DNA of 64,000 nucleotides from Verrucomicrobiota bacterium (GCA_022709905.1 JAKLHY010000007.1:62001-126000), one strand, 5' to 3'; counted from the stretch's first letter, positions 17,541 through 27,283 are shown. The notes: generated by a model not told the origin, from the sequence alone. Program-made: numbers and translations.

Positions 17541-18113
17541 TCACCGAATGGGCCCGAGCCCATCAAGAACCGCTTTTTCCATCGCGGTTTGACGCTTGTC
17601 CAACGCCGCATGCAATCGCTTGACCAGTTCCTCCCGCGACACCATCCCAACCCGGCTATCCACAGGCTGCCCGTTTTGGAACAGCACCAACGTCGGGATA
17701 CCCTGGATTTCGTATTGGCGCGCCAAGGCGGGAGCTTCATCCACGTTGACTTTGACGAAACGGACTTTGCCCGCAAATTCACCGGCAACCTCCTCGATCA
17801 CCGGAGCCATCGCCTTGCATGGACCGCACCACGTCGCAAAGAAATCCACCGCCACCGGCTGATCGGATCGCAGGACTTCCTGGGTGAATTCCTGCTCGGA
17901 AATCTTGACCACGTTGGATGTGGATTGGTTCAGTTGTGTCGCGCGCCCCCCCCCGGACATCGTGTGAACGACCAGTCCCAACACCGCCCCATATAGGCTG
18001 CCACGCCACCAGGTCGACGTCAAAGGACATGTCCCCGATGAACATTGCCCGAAATATCCCAGGAGCGCCCCAATCCCGGCACCGATCCCAACACTGATTA
18101 TGAGTGACATCAT
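17541..18113 (-). CDS. Membrane-anchored thioredoxin with CxxGxC-type N-terminal domain
   Basis: Residues 1-52 hold two hydrophobic segments flanking CSSGTCPLTST, the pattern of small two-helix membrane proteins annotated DUF6132. Residues about 68-180 are a thioredoxin with the active site WCGPC (96-100) and the cis-proline loop GIPTLVLF. The chain is 190 residues. The natural reading is a membrane-tethered disulfide reductase that may act on the cysteines of its own N-terminal domain. ATGATG at 18113 gives two adjacent starts. Neighbours do not explain the role. Confidence 0.8.
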   Translation of the reverse strand: MMSLIISVGIGAGIGALLGYFGQCSSGTCPLTSTWWRGSLYGAVLGLVVHTMSGGGRATQLNQSTSNVVKISEQEFTQEVLRSDQPVAVDFFATWCGPCKAMAPVIEEVAGEFAGKVRFVKVNVDEAPALARQYEIQGIPTLVLFQNGQPVDSRVGMVSREELVKRLHAALDKRQTAMEKAVLDGLGPIR

Positions 18114-18311
18114 GCTCTGTCTCTTTCCTTTCTCCTGCTTTCTGAGCCGCGAGCCACCCCAAAGTTACAGATGAATGTCCGGCTGTGAGATGGCCTGCGC
18201 TCCGCCAAGAGTCATTTTGCCCGGTGGTATGGAGCAAGCATTTCGATGGATGGCCGGATGTCTGACGAGCGGGTTTTGAGGATGTTCCCGCTGGAATCCC
18301 CGAACGATCAC

Positions 18312-19376
18312 TCAGAAACAGACCTGCACCAGGATAAGACCGAAGTAACCCAGAAGCCCGGTAACGGGCAGGGTAAAAATCCAGGCCCATAACATCCGTT
18401 CCACCACGCCCCATTTGACCGCACTCAGGCGTTTGGTGGCCCCCACGCCCATGATCGAGGTTGAGATGACATGAGTGGTCGACAGGGGGATGCCCCAATG
18501 GCTGGCCACCTGGATCACCGTGGCGGCAGTAGTCTCCGCCGCGAATCCATGAATGGGCTGCAGCTTGACCATTTTATGGCCCAATGTGTTGATGATCCGC
18601 CAGCCGCCAGCCGCTGTTCCGGCCGCCATGGTCAAGGCGCAAGTGATTTTCACCCAGGTATGCACCTCAAATTTGGGAGTGTCCAGAAACGACAGCCAAG
18701 CCGGCAGTTCCTGGAACAGCCCGCTCTGGGTCGCGGTAAAAGTTGTTAAAGCGATAATGCCCATGGTCTTCTGCGCGTCATTCGTCCCATGACTGAATCC
18801 CATGAGTGAGGCGCTGACCAACTGCAGTTTGCCAAAGGTCGCGTTCACCCAATGCGGTGTCCAATGCCGCAGCAGAACCAGCAACAACGCCATAAACAAA
18901 AAGCCAATCAGCACTCCAAAGACGGGCGAGGTCACCATGGGAATCACGACTTTGGGCCAAATCCCCTCGAGCTTATGGGTCGCGGGATTGATCACAGACC
19001 ACTTGATCACCGACCAATCACTCGCGGCGGAGGCCAGGGTCGCCCCGCACAGACCTCCAATCAACGCATGGCTGGAACTCGATGGCAATCCCAACCACCA
19101 CGTGATCAACCCCCAAATGATCGCCGCGAGCAACGCGCAAAGGATTGCCGGCAGCGTCACAAATTGTGTGTCCACCAAGCCCTTGCCAATTGTCGTGGCC
19201 ACAGCCGTTCCCCAGAGCGCGCCCAGCAGATTGAACAAGGCCGCCAGCATCACCGCCTGGCGTGGACTAAGGACCTTGGTTGATACGACCGTAGCGATCG
19301 AATTCGCTGTGTCGTGAAATCCGTTGATGTATTCGAAAATCAACGCCACGACAATGACACCAATGACCAATGACAT
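18312..19376 (-). CDS. pit: PiT-family inorganic phosphate transporter
   Basis: The 354-residue membrane protein has the two inverted PiT signature copies: GFHDTANSIATVVSTKVLSP near the N-terminus and FSHGTNDAQKTMGIIALTTF after the midpoint. About ten hydrophobic segments are visible. PiT proteins import phosphate with a proton or sodium ion. The gene starts 15 bp after the stop of the DUF47 gene on the same strand, the standard pairing. Confidence 0.93.
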   Translation of the reverse strand: MSLVIGVIVVALIFEYINGFHDTANSIATVVSTKVLSPRQAVMLAALFNLLGALWGTAVATTIGKGLVDTQFVTLPAILCALLAAIIWGLITWWLGLPSSSSHALIGGLCGATLASAASDWSVIKWSVINPATHKLEGIWPKVVIPMVTSPVFGVLIGFLFMALLLVLLRHWTPHWVNATFGKLQLVSASLMGFSHGTNDAQKTMGIIALTTFTATQSGLFQELPAWLSFLDTPKFEVHTWVKITCALTMAAGTAAGGWRIINTLGHKMVKLQPIHGFAAETTAATVIQVASHWGIPLSTTHVISTSIMGVGATKRLSAVKWGVVERMLWAWIFTLPVTGLLGYFGLILVQVCF

Positions 19377-19391
19377 GCGGGCCGGTCTCGG

Positions 19392-20021
19392 TTAAGCGTG
19401 CTTCAGAATGATGTGAAACACCACATTGCCGGCATCGCGACATCGGTCGATGACCTTCTCCAGCAATTCGTAAAGATTCCTTAAGATCACGACCTGCAAA
19501 GGATCGTAACGGCCGCTGTAGAGATCCCGCAACAACTCGAGGATCAGCTTGTCGGCTTCGCCCTCGTAATGCTGGAGGCGGTCATTCAATTCCTTGACCT
19601 TCTCCAAAGGAGGCGGCCGGCGCAATTGCTTCACCATCAAGGCAACCGACTCGGTCGCGTTCTCCAGCAGCCGGGCCTGCCGCATGAATTCGCTCCCCTT
19701 TAAACTGGTGCGGGACACCAGCAAGCGTTCGCCGAATTTCTCGATCGTTTTGGGGATTTTGTAGAGAACCGATGACAAAGCCTCGATGTCCTCCCGCTCC
19801 AGAGGAGTAACGAAGGTCTTGCACAATAGAACGGTGATTTCCTCGTTCAGACGTTTTTCCTTCTGGCGCCGCAGAATGAACTCGTCAAGAGACCAGGATC
19901 CTTCCGGGGCTTCGAGCAAGTCGATCAGCGCCTGCGCCGCCTGCCGAGCCTCCTCGGCGCTGGCTTCGAGCAAATCAAAAAAACGCGTGTCTTTTCCAAA
20001 TAATCGCTGTAACGAAATCAT
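19392..20021 (-). CDS. DUF47 / PhoU-like phosphate transport regulator
   Basis: The 209-residue all-helical protein begins MISLQRLFGKDTRFF and contains EASAEEARQAAQALIDLL, HYEGEADKLILELLRDLY and LYELLEKVIDRCRDAGNVV, typical of the DUF47 family related to PhoU. These cytoplasmic proteins act with PiT transporters next to them. The ATG at 20021 fits the family; an alternative upstream start at 20081 adds 20 unmatched residues. Confidence 0.88.
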   Translation of the reverse strand: MISLQRLFGKDTRFFDLLEASAEEARQAAQALIDLLEAPEGSWSLDEFILRRQKEKRLNEEITVLLCKTFVTPLEREDIEALSSVLYKIPKTIEKFGERLLVSRTSLKGSEFMRQARLLENATESVALMVKQLRRPPPLEKVKELNDRLQHYEGEADKLILELLRDLYSGRYDPLQVVILRNLYELLEKVIDRCRDAGNVVFHIILKHA

Positions 20022-20186
20022 GTTTGGTAAGCTCACCCTAGCGTAATTGTCAGGACTGATGCCAACAAAAAACGCGCGCAAGGACCGTTAGGACTGCCGG
20101 CGCAAATTTTCCTGCGGGTGGCAGTCCATTGAGTTGGACGCCCAAAGCGATCCGCCAGCCTTGAATCTCGACAACTTCCAGAAATG

Positions 20187-20549
20187 TCAAACCGCTAGGC
20201 TCAGGGCCAACACCGATGCCACAGCGAAAGCGCGAATCCCCAAAACATTTCCATGGTTGCTCGCACCAGTCCACAATTCCGCCGACGTCCCCAGGCAGCA
20301 AGCCAATCGCAGGGCCGTGTCAACGGTAATGCCGCGCTTCTCCTGCACAATTTCGTTGATCCGACGCGGCGGCACACACAACGCACGAGCCAGGGCGTTT
20401 TGAGACAAGCCGAGTGGCTTCATGAATTCTTCCGGAAGAATCTCACCCGGATGTCTTGGAGCCAATTTCTTGGTTTTCCTCGTTGTTGGTGTCGGTGGCC
20501 AGAGGAAATCGCTCCGGGTGCGTCCTCGGCGCGAAACCTTGCGAGTCAC
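20187..20549 (-). CDS. HigA-like antitoxin, orphan with diverged C-terminus
   Basis: Residues about 28-92 match HigA-type XRE antitoxins closely: LAPRHPGEILPEEFMKPLGLSQNALA, PPRRINEIVQEKRGIT and ALRLACCLGTSAELW. After SAELW the family would continue with a short helical tail; here an unrelated hydrophobic sequence (AVASVLALSLAV) follows, suggesting an old frameshift or rearrangement. No HigB-type toxin gene is adjacent. The start is uncertain: a GTG at 20549 adds about 27 non-family residues. Probably a decaying toxin-antitoxin remnant, perhaps still DNA-binding. Confidence 0.65.
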   Translation of the reverse strand: MTRKVSRRGRTRSDFLWPPTPTTRKTKKLAPRHPGEILPEEFMKPLGLSQNALARALCVPPRRINEIVQEKRGITVDTALRLACCLGTSAELWTGASNHGNVLGIRAFAVASVLALSLAV

Positions 20550-20553
20550 GATC

Positions 20554-23028
20554 CTAATGCCGAATCACCACTGGCGGCATCGTGTGGGCTTGACAGACCG
20601 CCACCGCCTCGGTGGCGTCCGAAAACCAGGGCGAGGCCTGCAAGACGTATCGGAACTCGAAGCGCCCGCCGCAGGTGAGACGGAAATTGGTTTCCCACTT
20701 GTTATTCGTGAGCCAGGAGTAGATCGGGCCGGAAGGCTGAATCGAGGTGGAGTAATTCCACAACCGGAGTTTGCCGACATGGACCAGTGGTGCATCCAAC
20801 GTAGTCCAGGCCACCCCGCCAGATTGAGCGACCAGGGCTGCCCCCGCCTGGAGGCAATAATAATCGCAACAGCTTCCCGGCAACTGGTCCAAACCGGGTC
20901 GAATCGGCATCCCTGGCTTGTCCAGATGCCAGATGCCTTCCTCCCATTCGAGAGGGAAAAGAACATAAAGACCTTCGGGATCGGTCACGTCGGTTTTCAC
21001 CACCCGGGCGGACAGCTCAATCTGAGGGAGATCCCGATAAAAAGTGGCGCTCAGGACATAGCTTTGAGTGCCCGGCACGTCGTATGCCAGTTCCCAGCGT
21101 TCAAAAACGTCGCCCCCGCTGACTCGTTTCACGCCGGCGCATTGGCCGACCGTCACTTCGTCCTTCGGAATTTTCCGTGCGGTATAGCCAAAACCAGCCG
21201 CCTGCTCCCGGTGACCGTTCGGAAAGATCTGGTAAACCGGGCAGCCCAGTCCCGCCTGTCTGGCATTGAGCAACTCTTTGCCGGTTGCCGCGTCTACCAG
21301 GCTGTAGAAACCCCGCCTCGGGTCCCATGCGGCCCGATAGAAGGGATTTGTGAATTGGTCCGATGCATTCGAGGATGAATTGGATTTCGGGGAGGGTTCG
21401 ACTCTCAGAGTCATCTCGCCGCGAGCCGGCAGATCGACACAGGTCACGATCACGCGACCGCGCGGCGATGGCTCAATCTGACAGGGTATCGTCATTCCAT
21501 CGGGGCCGGCCACACGCACCCCCCCCGCAACAGCCGGTTCCTCCCAGTAATCCACCGGGAGTTGGACCGCCGCGCGGACGGATCGGTCGAGCGGATTGAT
21601 GACTTGGTAGGCAAACGGACGACGGGCTTTGAACTCCCCTTCCCCGCGATGGCGCAGGACCTCAACCAGGGCTTGTCCTGCCAGTTCGTCGGCCTGCACG
21701 GCCTGCATGGTCTTGCGTGTAAAGACCTGATGGGTCAGGAGCGAGTGGCTTGCGGTGTTGGAATAGCCAAAGGTGTGCTCCGCATAAAGGGCCAGTCGCC
21801 GGTCAATAGCCTCCAGGCGCTTCGGCGAGATCACCTGATGGCGAGGATCGAGCCGCCGAACGAGATGGCGGGTTCGTTGCGCGTTGCGATAGATCAGGGT
21901 ATCCAAAGGCGTGGCCGCGACACCATCGGACCACCAATCGGTCCACTCGCCTCGATAAGTCGGAATCTCGGGCACGGTTCGCTCAAGATGCTGGAAGAAC
22001 TCAGTCAGCGTGGCGGTCCGGATATGGATGCGATCCCCATAACGGGCATTCCATTGGCGGATCAACTCGCAATACTGGTCGCCGGCCGGACCGTTATCGG
22101 TATAGACAGCATTCCCCATCAGAGGCAGGAAATCGTAAGGATAACCGCTGTTTTCCAGGTGACTCAAGGTGGGCAAGAGCTTTCGCTCAGCCAAGCTGAT
22201 GTCTTGAACGTCTTCATACCTGTGTTTCGGCGGCAAATGGAGACCGGGAAAGCCCAGTTCGGTGTCTGGAGAATAATAACCCATCAAGCCCAACACATTG
22301 GCTCGATGGTAAGGCAGACCGTTCCAAACCAGCACTCGCCGCCCGGAGGGCGACTCCCAATGAAAGGGAGTCAGCGGCTTGCCCAGCGGCGCCCCTCCAT
22401 GATGGGAGTTGATGTTGGTCGACAAATAGCGAACGCCGGCTTCAGCCAGCAGCTCGCCGAATCCCCAGGAGAATCCATTGACATCACAGCTCATGCAGGC
22501 GACTAGCGGAACGCCTTCCTGCCGGGCGAAACGTTGCGCTGGCTGCAGGGTCCAACGCAATAGTTCGATGTCGAGCAACTCGGTAAGATGAAAATAACCC
22601 GCAGTCAGCTCGATCAAACCGGACTTCAGCGCTCGCAACAAAAGCCGACGTTCTGAGGCGGAGGCCGATGAAAGGAATTGCTCCAGCGACCAGAATCCTT
22701 CGATGGTGTATTTGAACAGGCAATCGCGATGGCGCCTTTTCTGGTCGGGACTTAAGGCCATCTCAACGGCCTGACGAATGAATTGCCGATGGTAATCGGC
22801 TATGACTTCCTGCCGGTCCGTGAAACCCAGATCAATGTGGGAATGCTGAATCACGAAGAGCTCCCATTTGCGCCGTGGGAGCTTCGACGGATGATCCGCA
22901 TCAGGCGGGTTCGCTGCCAGAACCGGAGAAATGAAACCGGCAACAGCAGCGCCCAAGGAACCGGCGCAAAATTCGCGGCGACTCAGCCCGCACGATCGTG
23001 CCGGGGTGTTGTCCAGAGGTCGTGTCAT
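20554..23028 (-). CDS. Tat-exported GH38 family glycosidase (alpha-mannosidase-like)
   Basis: With the ATG at 23028 the product has 824 residues, with LSRREF (15-20) and a hydrophobic stretch as a Tat signal. The catalytic domain has HSHIDLGFT (62-70), the GH38 metal-binding start, and a nucleophile-like Asp182 in SCDVNGFSWGF. The last 350 residues are beta-rich, as in the C-terminal part of GH38 enzymes. Longer starts at 23067 or 23097 are possible. It probably trims alpha-mannosides or related sugars outside the cytoplasm and lies with other glycan genes. Confidence 0.78.
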   Translation of the reverse strand: MTRPLDNTPARSCGLSRREFCAGSLGAAVAGFISPVLAANPPDADHPSKLPRRKWELFVIQHSHIDLGFTDRQEVIADYHRQFIRQAVEMALSPDQKRRHRDCLFKYTIEGFWSLEQFLSSASASERRLLLRALKSGLIELTAGYFHLTELLDIELLRWTLQPAQRFARQEGVPLVACMSCDVNGFSWGFGELLAEAGVRYLSTNINSHHGGAPLGKPLTPFHWESPSGRRVLVWNGLPYHRANVLGLMGYYSPDTELGFPGLHLPPKHRYEDVQDISLAERKLLPTLSHLENSGYPYDFLPLMGNAVYTDNGPAGDQYCELIRQWNARYGDRIHIRTATLTEFFQHLERTVPEIPTYRGEWTDWWSDGVAATPLDTLIYRNAQRTRHLVRRLDPRHQVISPKRLEAIDRRLALYAEHTFGYSNTASHSLLTHQVFTRKTMQAVQADELAGQALVEVLRHRGEGEFKARRPFAYQVINPLDRSVRAAVQLPVDYWEEPAVAGGVRVAGPDGMTIPCQIEPSPRGRVIVTCVDLPARGEMTLRVEPSPKSNSSSNASDQFTNPFYRAAWDPRRGFYSLVDAATGKELLNARQAGLGCPVYQIFPNGHREQAAGFGYTARKIPKDEVTVGQCAGVKRVSGGDVFERWELAYDVPGTQSYVLSATFYRDLPQIELSARVVKTDVTDPEGLYVLFPLEWEEGIWHLDKPGMPIRPGLDQLPGSCCDYYCLQAGAALVAQSGGVAWTTLDAPLVHVGKLRLWNYSTSIQPSGPIYSWLTNNKWETNFRLTCGGRFEFRYVLQASPWFSDATEAVAVCQAHTMPPVVIRH

Positions 23029-23253
23029 ATGGCATGTCGAGGTTTTCTGAGGGGAAGTATGGGGCATCGTGGCAAGCCGATCAATCACCGATGGCAACCC
23101 ATCGCTCGATCACGAACAGGCAAGCCATGCCCCGGATTGTTTTTGGGCAAGTCAGGTCGCTGGATGAAAGCGAAACCTTCCTTCGTCCCGTCCCGCTGGA
23201 TCTGGTTGTCTCGTTCAGATTAGAAGCATCCACCGTCCTTTTCCGTCGTGTTT

Positions 23254-24888
23254 TCATAAGCAAGATCCTCTGGAGAGTGTTCTCAAGTCCTCACCGTTTG
23301 CGAGAGCGAAGTTCGTCCGGTTTGCGGCATGGAGACGCTTGAATATGCGGTAATTTTTCTCGTAGACCTCACGATGAACTGAATCGGGAGCATGAAGGCG
23401 AGTGGTGCGAATGGACTGCGAAATCTCATCGAAATCGGGGTATACTCCCAAGGCAAGACCACAGCAGACAGCCGCTCCGGCGGCCCCGGCGATCTGGGGG
23501 TTCTCGATTACGGCCACAGTGCGGCCGGTGGCATCGGCAAGGATCTGGGCGGTCGCTCGCGACAGCGCTCCGCCCCCTATGAATCGAAGCGGCTCGTGAA
23601 TCGAGCACTTGCGGGCCATGCATTCAAGATACCATCGCTTCTGGAAAACCATGCCCTCCACGACCGCTCGAATGAGTTGGCGCTTGCCCGTATTCAGTCC
23701 AAGGTTGAAGAACATGCCGCGCGCGTTGGGATCTTCGAAGGGAGAACGGTTGCCGTGAAGCCAGGGAGTAAAGATCACACCGCCAGCGCCGGCAGGCGTC
23801 TGGGCAACAACTTCATCGAGATACTCGAGCAACGACGCGTGGCGGACATCGGCATCCGTGGCCATGGGATGTTTGGATAGGTAAATCCCAATCTCGTCAA
23901 GAGCGATGTGGTCGCGGACCCATTCGAGACATTTGCCCGAGGTTTCCTGCTCGCCAATGTAGTTTTGATATCCAGATCGCGCCCCGAGGAGGGAGGCCAT
24001 GTAGTGGCGCGTGTCCAACGTGCGGCGGCTGACGACAGAAGCCACCCATCCGGAGGTGCCGATATACACATGGGTGTCCCCTGGCTCGACGCAGCCGGCG
24101 CCCAAGGTTTGCATCGTCAAGTCGCCGCCGCCGCCCACGACCGGAATCCCGGGCTTCAGGCCGAGATTGTCTGCCGCTTCGCCGATCAGAGGCCCCAATA
24201 TCGCCGTGGCTTGGGTCACTCCCGGCAGATGAGAAGGATTCACCCCATGCCACCGGCAGAGCAGGCGGCTCCAACCCGGTTTCTTCCGGCGTGTGTTGTA
24301 GAGGAAGGTCGCATTCGCAGTATCCTCGGTCATGCTGGCGCGCCCAGTGCAGCGGAATGCCAGGTAGTCCCGGACATCCAGCCACCAGGCCAACCGCGCG
24401 AATAACTCCGGCTCGTTCTCTCGCATCCAAAGGTATTTCCAAACCGGGTCCTTGACGCTCGCCGACACCCCACCAGCCAGAAAGAGCGAGACGCAGACCA
24501 GGAACAGGTTCATGCCCCTGACGCGGGGTGGGCGGGTGAGGACGCGGGCCCGCTGAATCCCGCCGCGCTGATCCATGTAGGTCATGGCGGGACGAAGCAC
24601 GGTTCCAGCCTTGTCCACAGGCACAAAACTGTGCATCCCTGCGGAGAAGGACAAGGCCCGGATTCGATCGGGCACGACGCGCTCTTTCCGAAGCACCTCA
24701 GCAGTGCCATGGGCCATGGCGCGCCACCAATCGTCGGGATTTTGTTCTGCCCAACCGTCGCGGGTGATCTGAAGAGGGTATTCGCACAAAACACGGTTCA
24801 GAAGCTCAATGCGTTCGCCCAGTCGGAAAAGGCAGGTTTTCGCACCGGTGGTTCCGATGTCGTAGCCGATGACCAGTGGCGCTTGCAT
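23254..24888 (-). CDS. FGGY-family carbohydrate kinase
   Basis: The 544-residue protein begins with the FGGY phosphate-1 motif VIGYDIGTTGAKTCLF and has GGGGDLTMQTLGAGC, YIGTSGWVAS and FIGGGALSRATAQILAD in the C-terminal lobe. The family phosphorylates sugars such as xylulose, ribulose, fuculose and rhamnulose. The nearby class II aldolase and GH29 fucosidase make a deoxysugar such as L-fuculose plausible, but sequence alone does not fix the substrate. It begins 5 bp past the aldolase stop. Confidence 0.88.
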   Translation of the reverse strand: MQAPLVIGYDIGTTGAKTCLFRLGERIELLNRVLCEYPLQITRDGWAEQNPDDWWRAMAHGTAEVLRKERVVPDRIRALSFSAGMHSFVPVDKAGTVLRPAMTYMDQRGGIQRARVLTRPPRVRGMNLFLVCVSLFLAGGVSASVKDPVWKYLWMRENEPELFARLAWWLDVRDYLAFRCTGRASMTEDTANATFLYNTRRKKPGWSRLLCRWHGVNPSHLPGVTQATAILGPLIGEAADNLGLKPGIPVVGGGGDLTMQTLGAGCVEPGDTHVYIGTSGWVASVVSRRTLDTRHYMASLLGARSGYQNYIGEQETSGKCLEWVRDHIALDEIGIYLSKHPMATDADVRHASLLEYLDEVVAQTPAGAGGVIFTPWLHGNRSPFEDPNARGMFFNLGLNTGKRQLIRAVVEGMVFQKRWYLECMARKCSIHEPLRFIGGGALSRATAQILADATGRTVAVIENPQIAGAAGAAVCCGLALGVYPDFDEISQSIRTTRLHAPDSVHREVYEKNYRIFKRLHAANRTNFALANGEDLRTLSRGSCL

Positions 24889-24893
24889 GCCGA

Positions 24894-25547
24894 TTATTTC
24901 TTTTGCCCTTGGCGAGAATATTTCCTCAGGAAAACCTGGTGCATCATCCAGGCCTCGAAGCGGTTGATGCCCTTGGCTCCCCCAAGGAACTCCGCCTCAA
25001 TAAAGGCCTTGCAACCTTTTTCCAGAACCTGACAACCAAGAAAGGCCTCATCGAGAGAGCGGCCGAGACAAATCGCGCCATGGTTTGCCAAAAACGCAGC
25101 CATCCGACCCCGGAGGGCTCTGAGGGTGACCCGGACAATCTTCTGGGTGCCCGGCAAGGCATAGTCAGCGACCCGCACGGTGGGCCCGAGCAACTGGGCA
25201 ACGTCGTCAAGGATAGGCGGCAATTCGCGACGGGCTGCGGCGAGCGTTGAGGCATTCGGAGCGTGCGTATGAATGACCGCATTGATCTCAGGTCGTTCTT
25301 CGTAAACCGAACGGTGCAGGCTTCGTTCACTGGAGGGTTTGGGCCCCTGCCATTCGCCCGTGGCCAGGTCCACAACCGCCATCTCCTCTGCTGTCAATCC
25401 CCTGTAATCCGCCCCTGTGGGCGTGATGACCATGTGCCCCCCGACTCGAACGCTGACGTTACCCCAGGTCCCGACAACCAGGCCCGTCTCCACCAGCCGC
25501 AGGCCCATCTTCCGGACGGCTTCCTGTGCCTCGCGCAGGTTGCTCAC
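24894..25547 (-). CDS. Class II aldolase/adducin family protein (fuculose-phosphate aldolase-like)
   Basis: The 217-residue protein has the family metal-site pattern: Glu74 in PSSERSLH, His93 and His95 in VIHTHAPN, and His156 in ANHGAICLG, with GTWGNVSVR near the N-terminus. These zinc enzymes split sugar phosphates such as L-fuculose-1-phosphate. It starts with GTG at 25547, overlapping the upstream stop as GTGA and preceded by GGGAGG. It is flanked by an FGGY kinase; together they could phosphorylate and cleave a ketose, but no isomerase is seen. Confidence 0.87.
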   Translation of the reverse strand: MSNLREAQEAVRKMGLRLVETGLVVGTWGNVSVRVGGHMVITPTGADYRGLTAEEMAVVDLATGEWQGPKPSSERSLHRSVYEERPEINAVIHTHAPNASTLAAARRELPPILDDVAQLLGPTVRVADYALPGTQKIVRVTLRALRGRMAAFLANHGAICLGRSLDEAFLGCQVLEKGCKAFIEAEFLGGAKGINRFEAWMMHQVFLRKYSRQGQKK

Positions 25548-27010
25548 ACCCCACCTCCCGGCGGGTGAAAATCCGCTTGCGCCATCACCCGGCCGAAACG
25601 TTCCAAAGCATCATCAATCACGTCGTCTGTATCGGCTGCGCTCGTGTACAGCCGGCTTCCGGCGAGGGTGACCAGGCCTTCAGCCGTGTAGGCCGCTCCA
25701 TATTCCTCCATACAGTGTTTTCGAATTTTGATTTCCTTGAGCACTGGAAGGATTCGCAGGTAATCGAGTTTAACAAACATGGCGGCGACTGTTTCAAAAT
25801 GACAGATCGATCCCTGGTTGTAAGCCACAAAAGGAAGGCCTCGTTGCCGGATTAGGGTTTGCAGGCCCTGGGTGAGCCGGTGACCGGCGAGTCCTGCCTT
25901 GCGGCAGGCATCCGTTCGCGCGATTTCCTGAATCGTAAAATAGCCTGCGGCCGCGCTGAGGGGATTTGCCGCCAAGGTCCCCCCGACATAGGCTCGCCGC
26001 TTGCCACTCTCGAGGCCCGCGGCCATCAATCGAGCGAGGTCGCGACGTCCGCCCACTCCCCCGGCCCCAGGATATCCCCCTGCCACGACTTTGCCAAACA
26101 CCGTCAGGTCCGGCCGCACCTTAAAGTAGCCCTGCGCGCCCCCCAAACCGATGCGAAATCCCGTGACGACCTCGTCAAAGATCAGTAACGCGCCATACTG
26201 GTCACAGAGTCGGCGGACTCCCGAGTTGTAGTCTGAATTCACAGGGCGCGTACCGCTCTCAGGCCCCACGGGTTCAATCAAAACCCCTGCGGTGCCACCG
26301 CGCAGGCGGTTCCAGAACAGCACTCTCTCCAGCGAGTCCAGGTCATTCGGCTTGGCCTCATGAGTATACTTCACACAGGCGCGGGGGATGCCATGCGCTT
26401 CAAAGCGTCCTGACCTGGGTATCTTCAGGCTGTAAAGCACCTGGTCGGACCACCCATGGTAAGCCCCGCCGATCTTGATGATCCTTTGTCTCCCGGTGGC
26501 CAAACGGGCCACTCGTATCGCCGCCATAACCGCTTCAGTGCCGCTCCCCAGCATCCGAAACATTTCCACGGCAGGCATGTGATGATTGATTTCCTTGGCA
26601 ATCTTCAATTCGAACTCGTGGAAAAGACCCGTGACCGGACCGCATCGATGTAGCAATTCGATCACCGGTTCCCGGACAGCGGCTGGATTTGATCCCAGCA
26701 CCGTCGGACCGCCCGCCTGGAGAAAGTCGATGTATCGGTTGCCATCCAGATCGTAAAGATAGGGACCCTCGGCGCCGTCGATCACCAGTGGGAACGGGTA
26801 ATTAAACGACAGATTGTGCTGGACACCGCCGGGGATGAAGTTTTGGGCCTCCGCGGTCATCGCCTTGGATTTCGCGCACCGCCTGTCAAGGAGGTCCAAA
26901 TACTGCCGCATGGCGTCTCTCTTCAACACCACCGGCGGCAGTCGCATCAGCGCCTCAATCCGCCTGTAGACTTCCTGGACATCCGGATATTCAATCATGG
27001 CGTACGACAT
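25544..27010 (-). CDS. Class III aminotransferase, glutamate-1-semialdehyde aminomutase-like
   Basis: The 488-residue protein shows a PLP fold type I layout: LGSGTEAVMAAIRVAR, GGAYHGWSD, LLIFDEVVTGFR with the PLP-binding Asp, and Lys307 in FGKVVAGGYPGAG as Schiff-base lysine. The N-terminal 50 residues extend beyond a standard GSA aminomutase. Its place at the head of an operon with a class II aldolase and an FGGY kinase argues against heme synthesis and for an amino-sugar or keto-sugar substrate, but that is an inference. Confidence 0.85.
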   Translation of the reverse strand: MSYAMIEYPDVQEVYRRIEALMRLPPVVLKRDAMRQYLDLLDRRCAKSKAMTAEAQNFIPGGVQHNLSFNYPFPLVIDGAEGPYLYDLDGNRYIDFLQAGGPTVLGSNPAAVREPVIELLHRCGPVTGLFHEFELKIAKEINHHMPAVEMFRMLGSGTEAVMAAIRVARLATGRQRIIKIGGAYHGWSDQVLYSLKIPRSGRFEAHGIPRACVKYTHEAKPNDLDSLERVLFWNRLRGGTAGVLIEPVGPESGTRPVNSDYNSGVRRLCDQYGALLIFDEVVTGFRIGLGGAQGYFKVRPDLTVFGKVVAGGYPGAGGVGGRRDLARLMAAGLESGKRRAYVGGTLAANPLSAAAGYFTIQEIARTDACRKAGLAGHRLTQGLQTLIRQRGLPFVAYNQGSICHFETVAAMFVKLDYLRILPVLKEIKIRKHCMEEYGAAYTAEGLVTLAGSRLYTSAADTDDVIDDALERFGRVMAQADFHPPGGGV

Positions 27011-27283
27011 GTGGCTTGGTTAGGGGGGGGACCCAAAGAACGCGAGCCCCAGGGCCATCCTCTGACGGCTCCGGGTTCTTTTATGAAGCGCCTTCTGTGC
27101 ACTGGCGCCTTGGTCATGATAAACACACCATGACAGACAATCGATTGAGGGTCAATCGCCTCAGACCTGGCGTTCAACACGGCTTCCACGCTTGATCCTG
27201 TCCAAGGCAGGTTTATACTAGCCATATCATCTACCGTGCGTTCAAGGGCATCACCCTAGCTCGTGTGGTGTTGGAGCGAATCA
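27011..27283. other. Leader region of the aminotransferase operon
   Basis: About 270 bp with no recognised gene. A weak minus-strand promoter candidate is TTGAAC (27245-27240) with TAGTAT (27220-27215), spacer 19. A possible small minus-strand frame of 76 codons starts at 27225 but resembles nothing known. Arms AAGAAC..AGCC and GGCT..GGTTCTT near 27036-27081 could fold as an imperfect hairpin. Confidence 0.3.

Noticed and set aside
23081..23257. A 58-codon minus-strand frame overlapping the FGGY kinase stop as ATGA
   Set aside because: The coupling position is suggestive, but the translation is Arg/Ser/Thr-rich with no motif, so I could not support a gene.
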